Positions 19,048 to 28,952 are shown, counted from the stretch's first letter. The stretch: 64,000 nucleotides of DNA from Pelagimonas varians (GCF_003208435.1 NZ_QKMF01000019.1:41210-105209), one strand, 5' to 3'. Notes: a model not told the origin generated them from the sequence alone. A program made the numbers and translations.

Positions 19048-22000
19048 ATGGCACGCGAGGTTCCCAAGTCCGCGCGCGGTCTTCTAAGCTATTTCACCCG
19101 TCACCCTACGTTGGCCAACCTATTCCTTGTGATGCTTGTCGCGGCGGGGCTGATGGCCGGACCGAACATGCGGGCACAGTTTTTTCCGGATGTTGTTTTG
19201 GACGACATCAGTGTGCGTGTCACATGGGAAGGGGCCGGTGCCGAAGACATAGACGCCGCGATTGTGCAGGTTCTGGAACCGGTCTTGCTGGCGGTTGAAG
19301 GGGTAGAAAGTTCGGGCGCGTCGTCTAGTGAAGGCCGCGCTGTAATCGGGTTAGAGTTTGAGCCTGACTGGGACATGTCGCGCGCCGCAGATGACATTCA
19401 AACCGCTGTTGATACGGTATCGACCTTGCCCGACGGGGCGGAGGACCCCGTGGTCCGGCGCGGGGTTTGGCGCGACCGTGTGACTGATCTGGTTATCACA
19501 GGCCCGGTTGGTGTCGATCAACTGGCACGTTTCGCGGATGAACTGGTGGTGCGTTTGTTTGCCGAAGGGGTCACACGAACAACGATCCAAGGGCTTGCTG
19601 CGCCGCGAACCGTGGTCGAGGTCCCGTCTGCCAATCTGGTGGAATTCGGCGTCACAATGAGCGATATTTCAGACGCAATTGCCGCCGAAGTTAATACCTC
19701 TCCTGCGGGGGATGTCGGCACCGCCGGCGCACGGGTCCGAACTGGCGTCGAAAAACGCAGCGCTGATGATATTTCTGACATTGCTTTGCGGTCCAACCCT
19801 GACGGATCAAAGCTCACGATTGGAGATGTTGCGGTTATTCGGGTCGAAGGCCCTGACCGTGATCGAAGCTATTTTGTTGGCGACAATCCCGCAATTTCGA
19901 TCCGCGTGGATCGATCCTCTCAAGGGGACGCAATTCGCATTCAGCACAGTGTTGAAGATGTCGCCCGAGAGTTTGAACAATCGTTGCCTGACGGAGTCAG
20001 CGTGGACTTGATCCGCACCCGCGCCGAAGCAATCACCGACCGGCTGAACATTTTGCTGGAGAACGGTTTGACCGGCCTCATGCTTGTGGTGCTGCTGCTG
20101 TTCTTGTTTTTGAATGCACGGACTGCCCTTTGGGTTGCAGCAGGTATTCCAACTGCAATGCTGGCCGCAATTGCGTTGATGTATGTGGCGGGATTGACGA
20201 TCAACATGATCTCTTTGTTCGCGTTGATTATTACCCTTGGTATTGTCGTGGATGACGCCATTGTTGTTGGAGAGCATGCCGACCATTTGGCGAAAAAGGG
20301 TTTGGATCCCTTTGTCGCCGCCGAAACGGCAGCCCAACGCATGTCTTTGCCTGTTGTGGCTGCAACCTTGACCACCGTTATCGCGTTTTTCGGGCTAACG
20401 GCCATTGGCGGCAGGTTCGGCAACTTAATTTCGGATATCCCGTACACTGTCATTGTAGTGTTGATCGCATCACTGATCGAATGTTTCCTAATTTTGCCCA
20501 ATCACATGGCGCACGCTCTTGCTCACAGTGCCAGCAAGCATTGGTATGATATCCCTTCCAGAGTGGTGAATGTCGGGTTTTGTTTTTTCCGTGACAAGCT
20601 TTTTCGCCCCTTTATGGGGGTGGTGATTTCTGCGCGCTATGTGGTGATTGCAGGGGTTATTTTGGCCTTGGCCACGCAGGTAACGCTTCTGATAAGCGGT
20701 GATGTGCAGTGGCGGTTTTTTAACGCGCCGGAGCGGTCGTCGGTTACCGGCAATTTTGCGATGGCACCGGGGGCAACGCGTGCGGATTCGCTGGAACAGT
20801 TGAAACTGTTTCAACAGGCCACTGAAGAATTGGCGAAAGAATACGAAGACGAACATGGCACAAACCCTCTGGTTTATGTGCTTGCTGAATTGGGCGGCAA
20901 CGCAGGGCGCGGCTTGTCCGGCGCGGATACCAAAGACGCCGACCAGTTGGGCGGTATTTCCATTGAGCTGATCGAAGCGGATGATCGCCCTTATTCCAGC
21001 TTTGCCTTTGTGGGTGATCTTCAAGAGCGTGTTCCGCGCCATCCCTTGGTTGAGACCCTGTCCTTTCGGGGGTGGCGATCTGGTCCGGGCGGAGACGCGC
21101 TGGATGTGCAATTTTACGGGGCCTCGTCCAGTGTCCTGAAATCTGCATCGGAAGACCTGAAAACTGCGGTTGCCCGATTCTCTGAGGTCTCTGCCGTTGA
21201 GGACAATCTGTCCTATGACAAAGAAGAGCTGATCTTGCAGCTGACGGCACAGGGGCGGGCGCTTGGCTTCGATATCGAAGGTTTGGGGCATGTTCTGGGG
21301 GATCGTTTGGGCGGGATCGAGGCCGCCACCTATCCAGACGGGCCGCGCAGTGCTGAAATCCGGGTGGAACTACCAAAGGGAGAGCTGACAGCCGATTTCC
21401 TTGAGACGTCCCAGATGCGCACGCCAGACGGAGCCTATGTGCAACTTGCCGATATTGTCAGTGTCGAACGCCGCACGGGGTTTTCCACTGTACGTCGTGA
21501 AAACGGTATTCGACTGATTTCAGTCACAGGCGACATTTCAGAAGATGATCCTGCCCGCGCCACCGAAATAATCAAACTGCTGGAAGAAGAGATCTTGCCG
21601 GAAATCTCTGTCAACCGGCAGGTCGAATACAACTTGTCTGGACTTAGCGAGCAAGAAGGCGATTTTTTAAAGGATGCTGGCACGGGTTTGACACTTGTAC
21701 TTTTGGGGATTTATCTCGTTCTGGCTTGGGTTTTTGCAAGCTGGACAAGGCCCTTGGTGGTGATGGCCGTTATTCCCTTTGGGTTGATCGGCACGATTTA
21801 CGGCCATGACTATTGGGGCGTGCCACTCAGCATGTTTACAGTTGTTGGCCTGCTGGGGATGACTGGCATTATCATCAACGATTCCATCGTGTTAGTGACG
21901 CAGATTGATGAATACGCTGCGGATCGCGGCCTTGTGCCATCGATCATTGACGGAACGGTGGATCGATTGCGGCCTGTCTTTTTGACCACAGCCACAACCG

Positions 22001-22437
22001 TGCTGGGTTTGGCCCCATTGTTGACGGAACGATCCGCGCAAGCACAGTTTTTGAAACCAACCGTGATCACTCTGGTCTATGGGTTGGGCTTTGGGATGTT
22101 CTTGGTTTTGCTGGTGATTCCAGCTCTGGTTGCCATCCAGCACGATGTCGCGCGGTATGTTGCGGCCTTTAAACGCGGGATCAAGTTCCGCGGCATGGCC
22201 ATACGGGTTTGGTTGGCGCTGGCCTTTGCGGTGATGTTGGCTTGGTTGGGTGTCACTTTGGGGTACACCGCATGGTTCGGCCAATTGCCGGAGGTGCTGG
22301 CGCAGGGGCCAGTGGCACAGGTTGCCCCCAATTTTGCGGCCCTTGGCTTGTTCTTGGTCGGCGCAGGGGCGCTTGCCCTCGTGTTCTATATCTTGGGGGG
22401 ATTTGGATTGGGTATAAAGCGGATGATGCGGAGTTAA
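19048..22437 (+). CDS. RND-family efflux permease
   Basis: This proton-driven inner-membrane transporter, 1129 residues long, shows the RND pattern: an N-terminal helix (TLANLFLVMLVAAGLM), a first periplasmic domain with TWEGAGAEDIDAAIV, helices 2-6 (GLTGLMLVVLLLFLFL, then ITLGIVVDDAIVVGEHAD with the proton-relay aspartates), and a second mirror half (GLTLVLLGIYLVLAWVFASW, GIIINDSIVLV). A C-terminal extension with extra hydrophobic helices goes slightly beyond the usual 1020-1050 residues. It is closest in pattern to the divergent permeases encoded with a single adaptor. It is coupled to the adaptor gene upstream, and the substrate is unknown. Confidence 0.94.
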   Translation: MAREVPKSARGLLSYFTRHPTLANLFLVMLVAAGLMAGPNMRAQFFPDVVLDDISVRVTWEGAGAEDIDAAIVQVLEPVLLAVEGVESSGASSSEGRAVIGLEFEPDWDMSRAADDIQTAVDTVSTLPDGAEDPVVRRGVWRDRVTDLVITGPVGVDQLARFADELVVRLFAEGVTRTTIQGLAAPRTVVEVPSANLVEFGVTMSDISDAIAAEVNTSPAGDVGTAGARVRTGVEKRSADDISDIALRSNPDGSKLTIGDVAVIRVEGPDRDRSYFVGDNPAISIRVDRSSQGDAIRIQHSVEDVAREFEQSLPDGVSVDLIRTRAEAITDRLNILLENGLTGLMLVVLLLFLFLNARTALWVAAGIPTAMLAAIALMYVAGLTINMISLFALIITLGIVVDDAIVVGEHADHLAKKGLDPFVAAETAAQRMSLPVVAATLTTVIAFFGLTAIGGRFGNLISDIPYTVIVVLIASLIECFLILPNHMAHALAHSASKHWYDIPSRVVNVGFCFFRDKLFRPFMGVVISARYVVIAGVILALATQVTLLISGDVQWRFFNAPERSSVTGNFAMAPGATRADSLEQLKLFQQATEELAKEYEDEHGTNPLVYVLAELGGNAGRGLSGADTKDADQLGGISIELIEADDRPYSSFAFVGDLQERVPRHPLVETLSFRGWRSGPGGDALDVQFYGASSSVLKSASEDLKTAVARFSEVSAVEDNLSYDKEELILQLTAQGRALGFDIEGLGHVLGDRLGGIEAATYPDGPRSAEIRVELPKGELTADFLETSQMRTPDGAYVQLADIVSVERRTGFSTVRRENGIRLISVTGDISEDDPARATEIIKLLEEEILPEISVNRQVEYNLSGLSEQEGDFLKDAGTGLTLVLLGIYLVLAWVFASWTRPLVVMAVIPFGLIGTIYGHDYWGVPLSMFTVVGLLGMTGIIINDSIVLVTQIDEYAADRGLVPSIIDGTVDRLRPVFLTTATTVLGLAPLLTERSAQAQFLKPTVITLVYGLGFGMFLVLLVIPALVAIQHDVARYVAAFKRGIKFRGMAIRVWLALAFAVMLAWLGVTLGYTAWFGQLPEVLAQGPVAQVAPNFAALGLFLVGAGALALVFYILGGFGLGIKRMMRS

Positions 22438-22438
22438 G

Positions 22439-23236
22439 TCAGCCGTCGCAGCCGCGAATGTCTACAGGCATTTTGCCGCCTAAAACGGTGATACGGACAC
22501 GGGATCGGTCCAAGGCAAAGGCGTTCCCGTCCATATGGGCCATGCGTGCTTCTGCCAGCAATTGCCCGCCTTCCCACCATGTCCGCGGCTCCCCTACCCA
22601 AATCTGGGGGTTCGCGGTTTCGATAACGGTTTCTTCGCGGCCCGTCCCTTTCGGCATTTTAATTTGCGCGCGCAGCGATAGCCCGCCGTCTGCCGGGGAA
22701 ACCACACAGGACACTTTCGAAACGCCAGCATCTTTTGCGTTATACGGTTCATCTGCCAAGGCGGCGGCAATTGCCGGATCGGGGCGTGTTTGGTCAGCTG
22801 AGAGTACGGTCTTGACCCGTACCCGATGCGGAAGGCAGACATCCTTGCAAATGCCGATGTTGATCGTGCCCTTTAGCTGCGCGTTGCTGCCTGTTTTGTT
22901 CATTTGAATGCGCAATGGCAGCACAACATTGCCGGAATACCCGACTGAGCGCATGCCTGACTGGTGAAACACCTGAGGGGCGGGCCAGTGAACGGAGACA
23001 CTTTTGACGTCCTTGGCACCCGTCCATTGGAATTGCGGCGGGATGCCTGCGTCTCCGGGCGCGCGCCAATAGGTTTTCCAACCCGGTGCCAATTGCAAAT
23101 GCAACGCAGCCATATGCGAGCCATCAGCCATGCGCCAACCGGGGCGTAGTTCCGCTTGGACGATGTTTTCATAGCTTTCGGCAGCGCCAATAGACGGCAA
23201 TAGCAAAGCGGCAAGTGTCAATATTTTGCGTATCAT
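22439..23236 (-). CDS. Periplasmic DsbD alpha-domain-like protein
   Basis: The 265-residue protein has a signal peptide (ILTLAALLLPSIGAAES) and a domain like the N-terminal alpha domain of DsbD: LAPGWKTYWRAPGDAGIPPQF, the paired cysteines in IGICKDVCLPH, and a later single cysteine pair region. In DsbD this domain passes electrons to periplasmic thiol proteins, but here the membrane and thioredoxin domains are absent. It might work with a separate membrane partner such as CcdA, which is not in the window. It converges with the RND gene, with 1 bp between stops. Confidence 0.83.
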   Translation of the reverse strand: MIRKILTLAALLLPSIGAAESYENIVQAELRPGWRMADGSHMAALHLQLAPGWKTYWRAPGDAGIPPQFQWTGAKDVKSVSVHWPAPQVFHQSGMRSVGYSGNVVLPLRIQMNKTGSNAQLKGTINIGICKDVCLPHRVRVKTVLSADQTRPDPAIAAALADEPYNAKDAGVSKVSCVVSPADGGLSLRAQIKMPKGTGREETVIETANPQIWVGEPRTWWEGGQLLAEARMAHMDGNAFALDRSRVRITVLGGKMPVDIRGCDG

Positions 23237-23397
23237 GCCTCTGACTTGGGGTTTTTCGCGCAGAAATGAAAGTCACATTCTGGCGATGATGTGCGTGAAA
23301 CACCTTAGAGTTGTTCGCTTGACCTGCGGCACCAGTCGCTCTTGCGCAATGAGTGCGACCAAGCCATGTTGAGTACAAGACTGTTGAAAGGCCTGTG

Positions 23398-23979
23398 ATG
23401 ACGATAAAAGACATGACTGCCCCTACAAATCTAACCGGGCACATGTTGATTGCCATGCCCGGCATGGGTGATCCTCGATTTGAGCACAGTGTGATCTTGC
23501 TATGTGACCACTCTGATGAGGGAGCAATGGGGCTGATCATCAACAAATCCAGTGATGATCTCGATATGCCGACTTTGCTGTCGCAACTTTCGATTGACGT
23601 GAAAGACGACTTTGAAAAACATCCGGTGCATTTTGGTGGTCCTGTCGAAATGGGGCGCGGGTTTGTGTTGCACAGCCCGGACTACAAATCGCTGGTGACG
23701 ACGCTTGAGGTCCGGGACGACATTCACATGACCGCGACGCAGGACATTCTTGAGGATCTTGGCAAAGGTGAAGGTCCTGAAAAATGGATGATGGCGCTAG
23801 GCTATGCTGGTTGGGGGGCCGGGCAACTTGAAGGTGAAATCGCCGAAAATGGATGGTTGATCTGCGATGCCGTGCCTTCGATTGTTTTTGACCTACCGGA
23901 TGTTGCCAAATGGGAAGCCGCGCTTGAAACGCTTGGGGTTGGGGCCTTGGCCTTGTCAGCAGAAGGCGGCAGAGCGTGA
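23398..23979 (+). CDS. YqgE/AlgH family protein
   Basis: The 193-residue protein belongs to the widespread YqgE (AlgH, DUF179) family, whose biochemical role is not settled. Key stretches are GHMLIAMPGMGDPRFEHSVILLCDHSDEGAMGLIINK, HFGGPVEMGRGFVLHS, and the late ALGYAGWGAGQLEGEIAENGWL. ATG 23398 is chosen because GAAAGG lies 7 nt upstream and most homologues begin near this point. An earlier in-frame codon at 23353 adds nothing conserved. No operon partner is evident; the next gene is 60 bp away. Confidence 0.93.
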   Translation: MTIKDMTAPTNLTGHMLIAMPGMGDPRFEHSVILLCDHSDEGAMGLIINKSSDDLDMPTLLSQLSIDVKDDFEKHPVHFGGPVEMGRGFVLHSPDYKSLVTTLEVRDDIHMTATQDILEDLGKGEGPEKWMMALGYAGWGAGQLEGEIAENGWLICDAVPSIVFDLPDVAKWEAALETLGVGALALSAEGGRA

Positions 23980-24038
23980 TGCCGTCGGCTAGCCCAAAAA
24001 AGCCCTGAATGAGAAATGACGAAAAAGGCGACAAAAAC

Positions 24039-24377
24039 ATGACGCTATCTGCAATTTGGTCACCGGTTCGGGTGGCTTGGAGCGCTGAAAATGCACCGTC
24101 GGACCTTGCGATCGGTAATGCGGAACGCCTGATGGTTGCCTTGGCCGTTTCGGGGCATTTGCCCGATTGGGCAGGGCGGGGCGATTGGCCGACGGTCTGC
24201 TTGAATTGGACCAGCGCCAAAATCGAAATCGAAGTCTTCGATGATGTTTATGAATTGTGCCAATTTTCCCCCGAAGCCCATTCAACGGTTATGGTTGTTG
24301 AATATGCAGCAACGCCAAGCGGAATAGGTGATTTGGTTTCTGCGATGCGATTTAACGATCAGCTGCAGCCCGGTTAA
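24039..24377 (+). CDS. Conserved hypothetical protein (DUF982-like size)
   Basis: The 112-residue soluble protein is not clearly recognisable. It has tryptophan-rich segments (LSAIWSPVRVAWS, LPDWAGRGDWPTVCLNW) and no signal peptide. The start is uncertain: ATG 24039 follows AAAAAGG at 10 nt, while ATG 24009 has no ribosome site. It overlaps the convergent tsaC gene by 26 nt at the 3' ends. Codon pattern and position between core genes suggest a real gene, but the function is unknown. Confidence 0.5.
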   Translation: MTLSAIWSPVRVAWSAENAPSDLAIGNAERLMVALAVSGHLPDWAGRGDWPTVCLNWTSAKIEIEVFDDVYELCQFSPEAHSTVMVVEYAATPSGIGDLVSAMRFNDQLQPG

Positions 24378-25299
24378 GCCGATCATTGATAGCCGCGCCC
24401 ATACCGGTATTTGGAATGGGAGATACAGCGATAATCTTAGCGTGACCTGCATCCAAACGGTGCAAAAACTCAAACAGATTGGCAGCGGCTTGGGTTAGAT
24501 CAGCCGTTGCGGATAGGTTCAGATCGCAATCGACCTCCCCAAACCCGAGGCGCGCTTCGCCAGATGCCCAAGATGTGGCATTTAACCGGACACGCGCCCG
24601 TGGCGCATAGTGTGACTTGATTTGACCGGGCGCAGAGATCTCAGCTGCGTCGTCTCGGATGGTGACTGGCGCGGCCAAAACCTGTGTTAGCTGGTCAAGG
24701 GTGACACCGCCGGGACGCAGCAACGTGGGCGTGCCCGCCAAGCCCAAAATCGTTGACTCCAAGCCGACAGCGCAGGCTCCGCCATCTAGAACGGCATCAA
24801 TTTTACCAGAGAGATCGCCCAGCACATGCTCTGCGCGCGTCGGGCTGATCTGGCCTGATGTATTGGCCGACGGTGCCGCCACTGGCCCGTCAAATTCCGT
24901 CAACAAGTTGTGGGCCACTGTGGCCGAAGGCACGCGCACTGCAAGGGTATCAAGGCCAGCGGTGACCAGTTTGGACACCCCCGCATCGGGTTTGAGCGGT
25001 AAAACCAAGGTCAAGGGGCCGGGCCAGAAGGCCTGCGCAGCCCGTTCCGCCGCGTCGTTCCATTCAACCAGCTCTTTGACGGCGGCCACAGATGGAAGAT
25101 GTACGATCAAGGGATTGAAGCTGGGCCGCCCCTTGGCCGCATAGATGCGCGCCACGGCGTGATCGTCGCATGCATCAGCACCCAAGCCATACACCGTCTC
25201 GGTCGGAAAGGCGACCAAACCGCCACCCCGCAAGATGGCCGCAGCACTGCTTAGTCCCGCCGCATCGGGCTGCAACCGCTGTGTCCCAAGTTCTGCCAT
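24352..25299 (-). CDS. tsaC: L-threonylcarbamoyladenylate synthase (Sua5 type)
   Basis: This enzyme makes threonylcarbamoyl-AMP from threonine, bicarbonate and ATP for the t6A modification of ANN-decoding tRNAs. The N-terminal YrdC domain (residues about 15-200) shows GGLVAFPTETVYGLGADA, KGRPSFNPLIVHL, WPGPLTLVL and SANTSGQISPT. The 315-residue length adds the C-terminal Sua5 domain that the short TsaC form lacks, so it is a Sua5-like version. It is divergent from the acyl-CoA dehydrogenase gene. Confidence 0.94.
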   Translation of the reverse strand: MAELGTQRLQPDAAGLSSAAAILRGGGLVAFPTETVYGLGADACDDHAVARIYAAKGRPSFNPLIVHLPSVAAVKELVEWNDAAERAAQAFWPGPLTLVLPLKPDAGVSKLVTAGLDTLAVRVPSATVAHNLLTEFDGPVAAPSANTSGQISPTRAEHVLGDLSGKIDAVLDGGACAVGLESTILGLAGTPTLLRPGGVTLDQLTQVLAAPVTIRDDAAEISAPGQIKSHYAPRARVRLNATSWASGEARLGFGEVDCDLNLSATADLTQAAANLFEFLHRLDAGHAKIIAVSPIPNTGMGAAINDRLNRAAADR

Positions 25300-25424
25300 C
25301 TCGCCCTCATGTTTTGTGTGACGCGGCGTTTCGGTTGATGGCCGGGCCTGTCCATTTCATCGTGTTCACAGACACCTTTAGCTACAAGAGCGCTTGGCCA
25401 ATGCCAAGCCATACGGGAGATCCC

Positions 25425-27125
25425 ATGTCGTATCGTGCCCCGCTGGATGAATATCGTCTGCTGTTGAACCATGTTGTCGGCTTTGATGCCGTGGCGGGGA
25501 CGGACAAGTTTGCGGATGCCACCCCCGAAACGGTGGATGCTATTTTGACCGAAGCCGCCAAGATGTGCGAAGAAGTCCTGGCCCCGCTCAACCGCAACGG
25601 CGATCTTGATCCTGCGGTTTTGGAAAACGGTAAGGTTCGCAGCTCCAAGGGCTTTGCTGAAGGGTACAAAGCCGTTGCAGATGGCGGCTGGGTCGCGGTT
25701 TCAGCGGATCCTGAATATGGCGGAATGGGTTTGCCCATGACGGTGACATCCATCGTCAACGATATGATGGTTGCGTCCTGCATGGCGCTTCATTTGAACC
25801 CTTTGATGACCCAAGGCCAGATCGAAGCGCTGGAGCATCACGCAAGTGACGCGATCAAGGATCTGTATCTACCCAAACTGGTCACCGGTGAATGGGCAGG
25901 CACAATGAACCTGACGGAACCGCAGGCGGGATCGGACGTTGGCGCGCTGTCTTCGAAGGCAGAGCCGAATGGCGACGGCACCTATAGTGTCACTGGTCAA
26001 AAGATCTTTATCAGCTGGGGCGACAACGATTTTACCGAAAACGTCTGTCATCTGGTTTTGGCGCGCTTGCCGGACGGGGTTCCGGGCACAAAAGGCATCA
26101 GCCTGTTTTTGGTCCCGCGCAATATTCCTGATGAAACAGGCGCACCGGGGACAGCGAACAGTCTCAAAGTCGTGAGCCTTGAGCATAAGCTGGGTCTGCA
26201 TGGCAGCCCGACCTGTGTAATGGCCTTTGAAGGGGCAAAAGGCTGGCTGATTGGCAAGGAAAACGACGGCATGCGCGCCATGTTCACGATGATGAACAAC
26301 GCCCGCCTTGGTGTCGGAGTGCAAGGTGTTGGCACGGCAGAGGGAGCCACCCAAAAGGCGATGGAATATGCGCTTGAGCGTAAACAAGGCCACACGCAAG
26401 AAGGCACAATCATTGGCCATGCCGATGTGCGGCGGATGCTCGCGACCATGAAGGCAGACACGTTTGCCGCCCGTTCAATTGCCCTGTCCTTGGCTGTGGC
26501 GATTGATATGTCCAATGCGACAGGGGATGCAGAGTGGAAAGCGCGGGCGGCATTTTTGACTCCGATCGCCAAGGCCTTTGGCACCGATACCGGCATTGAT
26601 GTCGCAAACATTGGCCTGCAAGTGCATGGCGGCATGGGGTTTGTCGAAGAAACCGGCGCGGCCCAATATGTCCGTGATGTGCGCGTGACCTCAATTTATG
26701 AGGGCACGAATGGCATTCAGGCAATGGATCTGGTTGGCCGTAAACTGATGGATGGTGGCGAGGCAGCGTATCGCTTGCTGGACGAAATCGAAGCCTTCGC
26801 GGAAGGCGCGCGGACCACTTTTCCCGAACTGGCAGAGCTTGTTTGGCAGTCATCGGAAAACCTGCGGGAAACCACCGAGGCTTTGGTCGCGCGCGATATG
26901 CCGGATCGTTTTGCCGTGGCTGTGCCGTTCTTGCGCGGCTTTGCGCGGGTGTTGGGCGGATATTTCCACCTTTGCGCGGCGATGGCAAAGCCGGACAGGG
27001 CCGAGGCACGGATTGCACGGTTTTACATCACACGCTTGTTGCCGGAACATGTCGGGCTTTTGGCGCATGCCCGCGAAGGTGCAGCGGATTTGATGGCTAT
27101 TTCACCCGACGACTTGGCAGTGTAA
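25425..27125 (+). CDS. Acyl-CoA dehydrogenase, DmdC-like long form
   Basis: This FAD-dependent enzyme oxidises an acyl-CoA thioester. The 566-residue length exceeds the 380-400 of ordinary members and matches the subfamily that includes methylthiopropionyl-CoA dehydrogenase DmdC. Motifs are TMNLTEPQAGSDVG (flavin-binding), GQKIFISWGDND, the LGLHGSPTCVM segment, and HGGMGFVEETGAAQYVRDVRVTSIYEGTNGIQA, where the glutamate of YEG is the likely catalytic base. A helical C-terminal domain follows. ATG 25425 follows GGGAGA; the frame upstream has no signal. An MBL hydrolase gene follows at 8 bp. Fatty-acid or DMSP-related substrates are both possible. Confidence 0.88.
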   Translation: MSYRAPLDEYRLLLNHVVGFDAVAGTDKFADATPETVDAILTEAAKMCEEVLAPLNRNGDLDPAVLENGKVRSSKGFAEGYKAVADGGWVAVSADPEYGGMGLPMTVTSIVNDMMVASCMALHLNPLMTQGQIEALEHHASDAIKDLYLPKLVTGEWAGTMNLTEPQAGSDVGALSSKAEPNGDGTYSVTGQKIFISWGDNDFTENVCHLVLARLPDGVPGTKGISLFLVPRNIPDETGAPGTANSLKVVSLEHKLGLHGSPTCVMAFEGAKGWLIGKENDGMRAMFTMMNNARLGVGVQGVGTAEGATQKAMEYALERKQGHTQEGTIIGHADVRRMLATMKADTFAARSIALSLAVAIDMSNATGDAEWKARAAFLTPIAKAFGTDTGIDVANIGLQVHGGMGFVEETGAAQYVRDVRVTSIYEGTNGIQAMDLVGRKLMDGGEAAYRLLDEIEAFAEGARTTFPELAELVWQSSENLRETTEALVARDMPDRFAVAVPFLRGFARVLGGYFHLCAAMAKPDRAEARIARFYITRLLPEHVGLLAHAREGAADLMAISPDDLAV

Positions 27126-27133
27126 GGGCCCTT

Positions 27134-28165
27134 ATGACCAATGTGATCCGCTACCCGTTTGAAACGCCCCCCGCCCCCGGCGAAGCCATCGAAGTTGCTG
27201 ATGGCGTGCTGTGGATGCGCCAGCCGCTGCCGATGAAGCTGGATCATGTAAACCTTTATGCGCTGGATGACGGCGATGGCTGGACCATTGTCGACACCGG
27301 ATTTTCCACCCGCAAATCACGTGAAATTTGGGAAACGGTTCTGGCCGGCCCGCTAAAGGGCAAGCCGGTTCGCCGTGTGATCGGAACGCACCACCATCCC
27401 GATCATATTGGGCTGGCCGGTTGGTTCCAAAAGGAACACGGTGCCGAACTGGTGATGACCCGCACGGCGTGGCTGATGGCGCGAATGCTACAACTCGATG
27501 TGCAGGAACTGCCCACCGAAGAGACGGTAACCTATTGGAAGGGTTGCGGGATGGCAGAGGATGAATTGGCGGAACGCGTGGCGGGCCGCCCGTTCAATTT
27601 TGCCGATTGTGTCTATGAAATGCCACTGGGCTTTACCCGTATCCAGCAAGACGATGTGATCCGTGCCGGTGGCCGTGATTGGGACATTCATATCGGAAAC
27701 GGTCACGCACCTGCGCATGCGACACTATGGTCCCGCGATTGCGATCTGGTTCTGACCGGCGATCAAATCCTGGCCTCGATCAGCTCAAACCTCGGCGTTT
27801 ACGCCACCCAACCCGAAGCGGACCCTGTGGGCGAGTGGCTCGAATCTTGTGAACGCCTGTCGAAACTGGCCCGGCCCGAGCATTTGGCGCTTGGCGGGCA
27901 CAAGTTGCCCTTTACCGGTGTACCGCAACGCATGCGGCAGCTGATCGACAATCACCACGGCGCGCTAGAGCGCTTGCTGGACCATCTGGATACGCCAAAA
28001 TCTGCCGGTGAGTGCTTTATGCCGCTGTTCAAACGTAACATTTCTGGCGGGGAATATGGTTTGGCGTTGGTTGAATCCATGGCGCATTGTTTGCATCTTT
28101 GGCACGAAGGCCGCGCCACCCGGACTTTGCGCAGCGATGGTGCTTGGGTTTTTCAAGCGAACTGA
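27134..28165 (+). CDS. MBL-fold metallo-hydrolase
   Basis: The 343-residue protein is of the metallo-beta-lactamase fold with the metal motif THHHPDHIG near residue 84. A later histidine lies in GNGHAPAHATLW, an aspartate in LVLTGDQIL, and a final histidine in ALGGHKLPF, giving the usual binuclear site. A C-terminal helical part follows that resembles the LACTB2-like C-terminal region. It lies 8 bp after the acyl-CoA dehydrogenase gene, so a linked thioester or acyl metabolic role is plausible but not proven. Start ATG 27134 follows AAGGGCC. Confidence 0.88.
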   Translation: MTNVIRYPFETPPAPGEAIEVADGVLWMRQPLPMKLDHVNLYALDDGDGWTIVDTGFSTRKSREIWETVLAGPLKGKPVRRVIGTHHHPDHIGLAGWFQKEHGAELVMTRTAWLMARMLQLDVQELPTEETVTYWKGCGMAEDELAERVAGRPFNFADCVYEMPLGFTRIQQDDVIRAGGRDWDIHIGNGHAPAHATLWSRDCDLVLTGDQILASISSNLGVYATQPEADPVGEWLESCERLSKLARPEHLALGGHKLPFTGVPQRMRQLIDNHHGALERLLDHLDTPKSAGECFMPLFKRNISGGEYGLALVESMAHCLHLWHEGRATRTLRSDGAWVFQAN

Positions 28166-28267
28166 AGCGATATTCTGGATGCATTAATTCGGAACGGCTC
28201 TGGCTTCTTGTGTGGTTCTTTGCCAAAATGTTCTGAGGAACATTGGATAGACCGATGAAGGGGACAC

Positions 28268-28726
28268 ATGACCGACGCAATCGCCACTGCTGCCGAAGCG
28301 CATGAAGCAGACGCAATGCCACGCCGGATCGATGTGCATACCGAGGGATCCGCAATTCCGACGGATGACTTGCCAGAGGCCATCACCAAAAAACCGGTAC
28401 AACAGAAAAGTCCGGCGGAATGGGCTTATGAGCGGCTGATTCTCTATATTCAAAATTTTGAAAAGCAGTTGGATAACGAGCATGAAGTCGCAATGGGCTT
28501 TGCTGGTGGGGATGCTGGTATTCTGCGGATAGAAGGCCTTGGGTTTTACGACCCTGATATTGTGACCTTCTATGGTACGGATCCAACTGGCGCGCGCACG
28601 CAATTGATCCAGCACGTCAGTCAGCTCAGTGTTATTTTGCGGGCTTTGCCGAAGGCTGCGAAAGAAGAAAATAGCCCGCCGCGCCGCATCGGATTTCATC
28701 TCATTAGTGAACTGGGCACCAAATGA
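28268..28726 (+). CDS. Conserved hypothetical protein (DUF6173-like)
   Basis: The 152-residue soluble protein has a variable, acidic N-terminal 45 residues. A conserved-looking core follows: AEWAYERLILYIQNFEKQLDNEHEVAMGFAGGDAGILRIEGLGFYDPDIVTFYG and LIQHVSQLSVILRALPK. I recognise this pattern as a family widespread in Rhodobacteraceae, possibly DUF6173, with no known activity. The GGGG site 8 nt before ATG 28268 supports the start. It stands alone between the MBL gene and the small oxidase subunit gene. Confidence 0.7.
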   Translation: MTDAIATAAEAHEADAMPRRIDVHTEGSAIPTDDLPEAITKKPVQQKSPAEWAYERLILYIQNFEKQLDNEHEVAMGFAGGDAGILRIEGLGFYDPDIVTFYGTDPTGARTQLIQHVSQLSVILRALPKAAKEENSPPRRIGFHLISELGTK

Positions 28727-28817
28727 GCCGCGACATTTCTGCGCGATTGTGATCGTGACAGAATCTACAAAATGCGCTAACTCCAGCTGGAAACGCTAAG
28801 AAATAGGACGAAACATC

Positions 28818-28952
28818 ATGGCCGAACATAAAATGGGCAGCATGGACATCACCGAACAGACAAAAACGTTTGACGGTTTCATCACTTTTACAATCCGTTC
28901 GCTGATCGCGATCTTTGCGATTGTGGTTATTTTGGCTCTTTTCGGAGCGTAA
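28818..28952 (+). CDS. aa3-type cytochrome c oxidase subunit IV (44 residues)
   Basis: This very short protein has the family pattern: a polar start (MAEHKMGSMDITEQTKTF), then one transmembrane helix (FITFTIRSLIAIFAIVVILALFGA). This matches the single-helix subunit IV found in the aa3 oxidases of Paracoccus and Rhodobacter. Its role in oxidase activity is minor or unknown. It is an orphan, since no other oxidase gene is near, which is usual for this subunit. TAGGACGAA precedes ATG 28818. Confidence 0.85.
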   Translation: MAEHKMGSMDITEQTKTFDGFITFTIRSLIAIFAIVVILALFGA

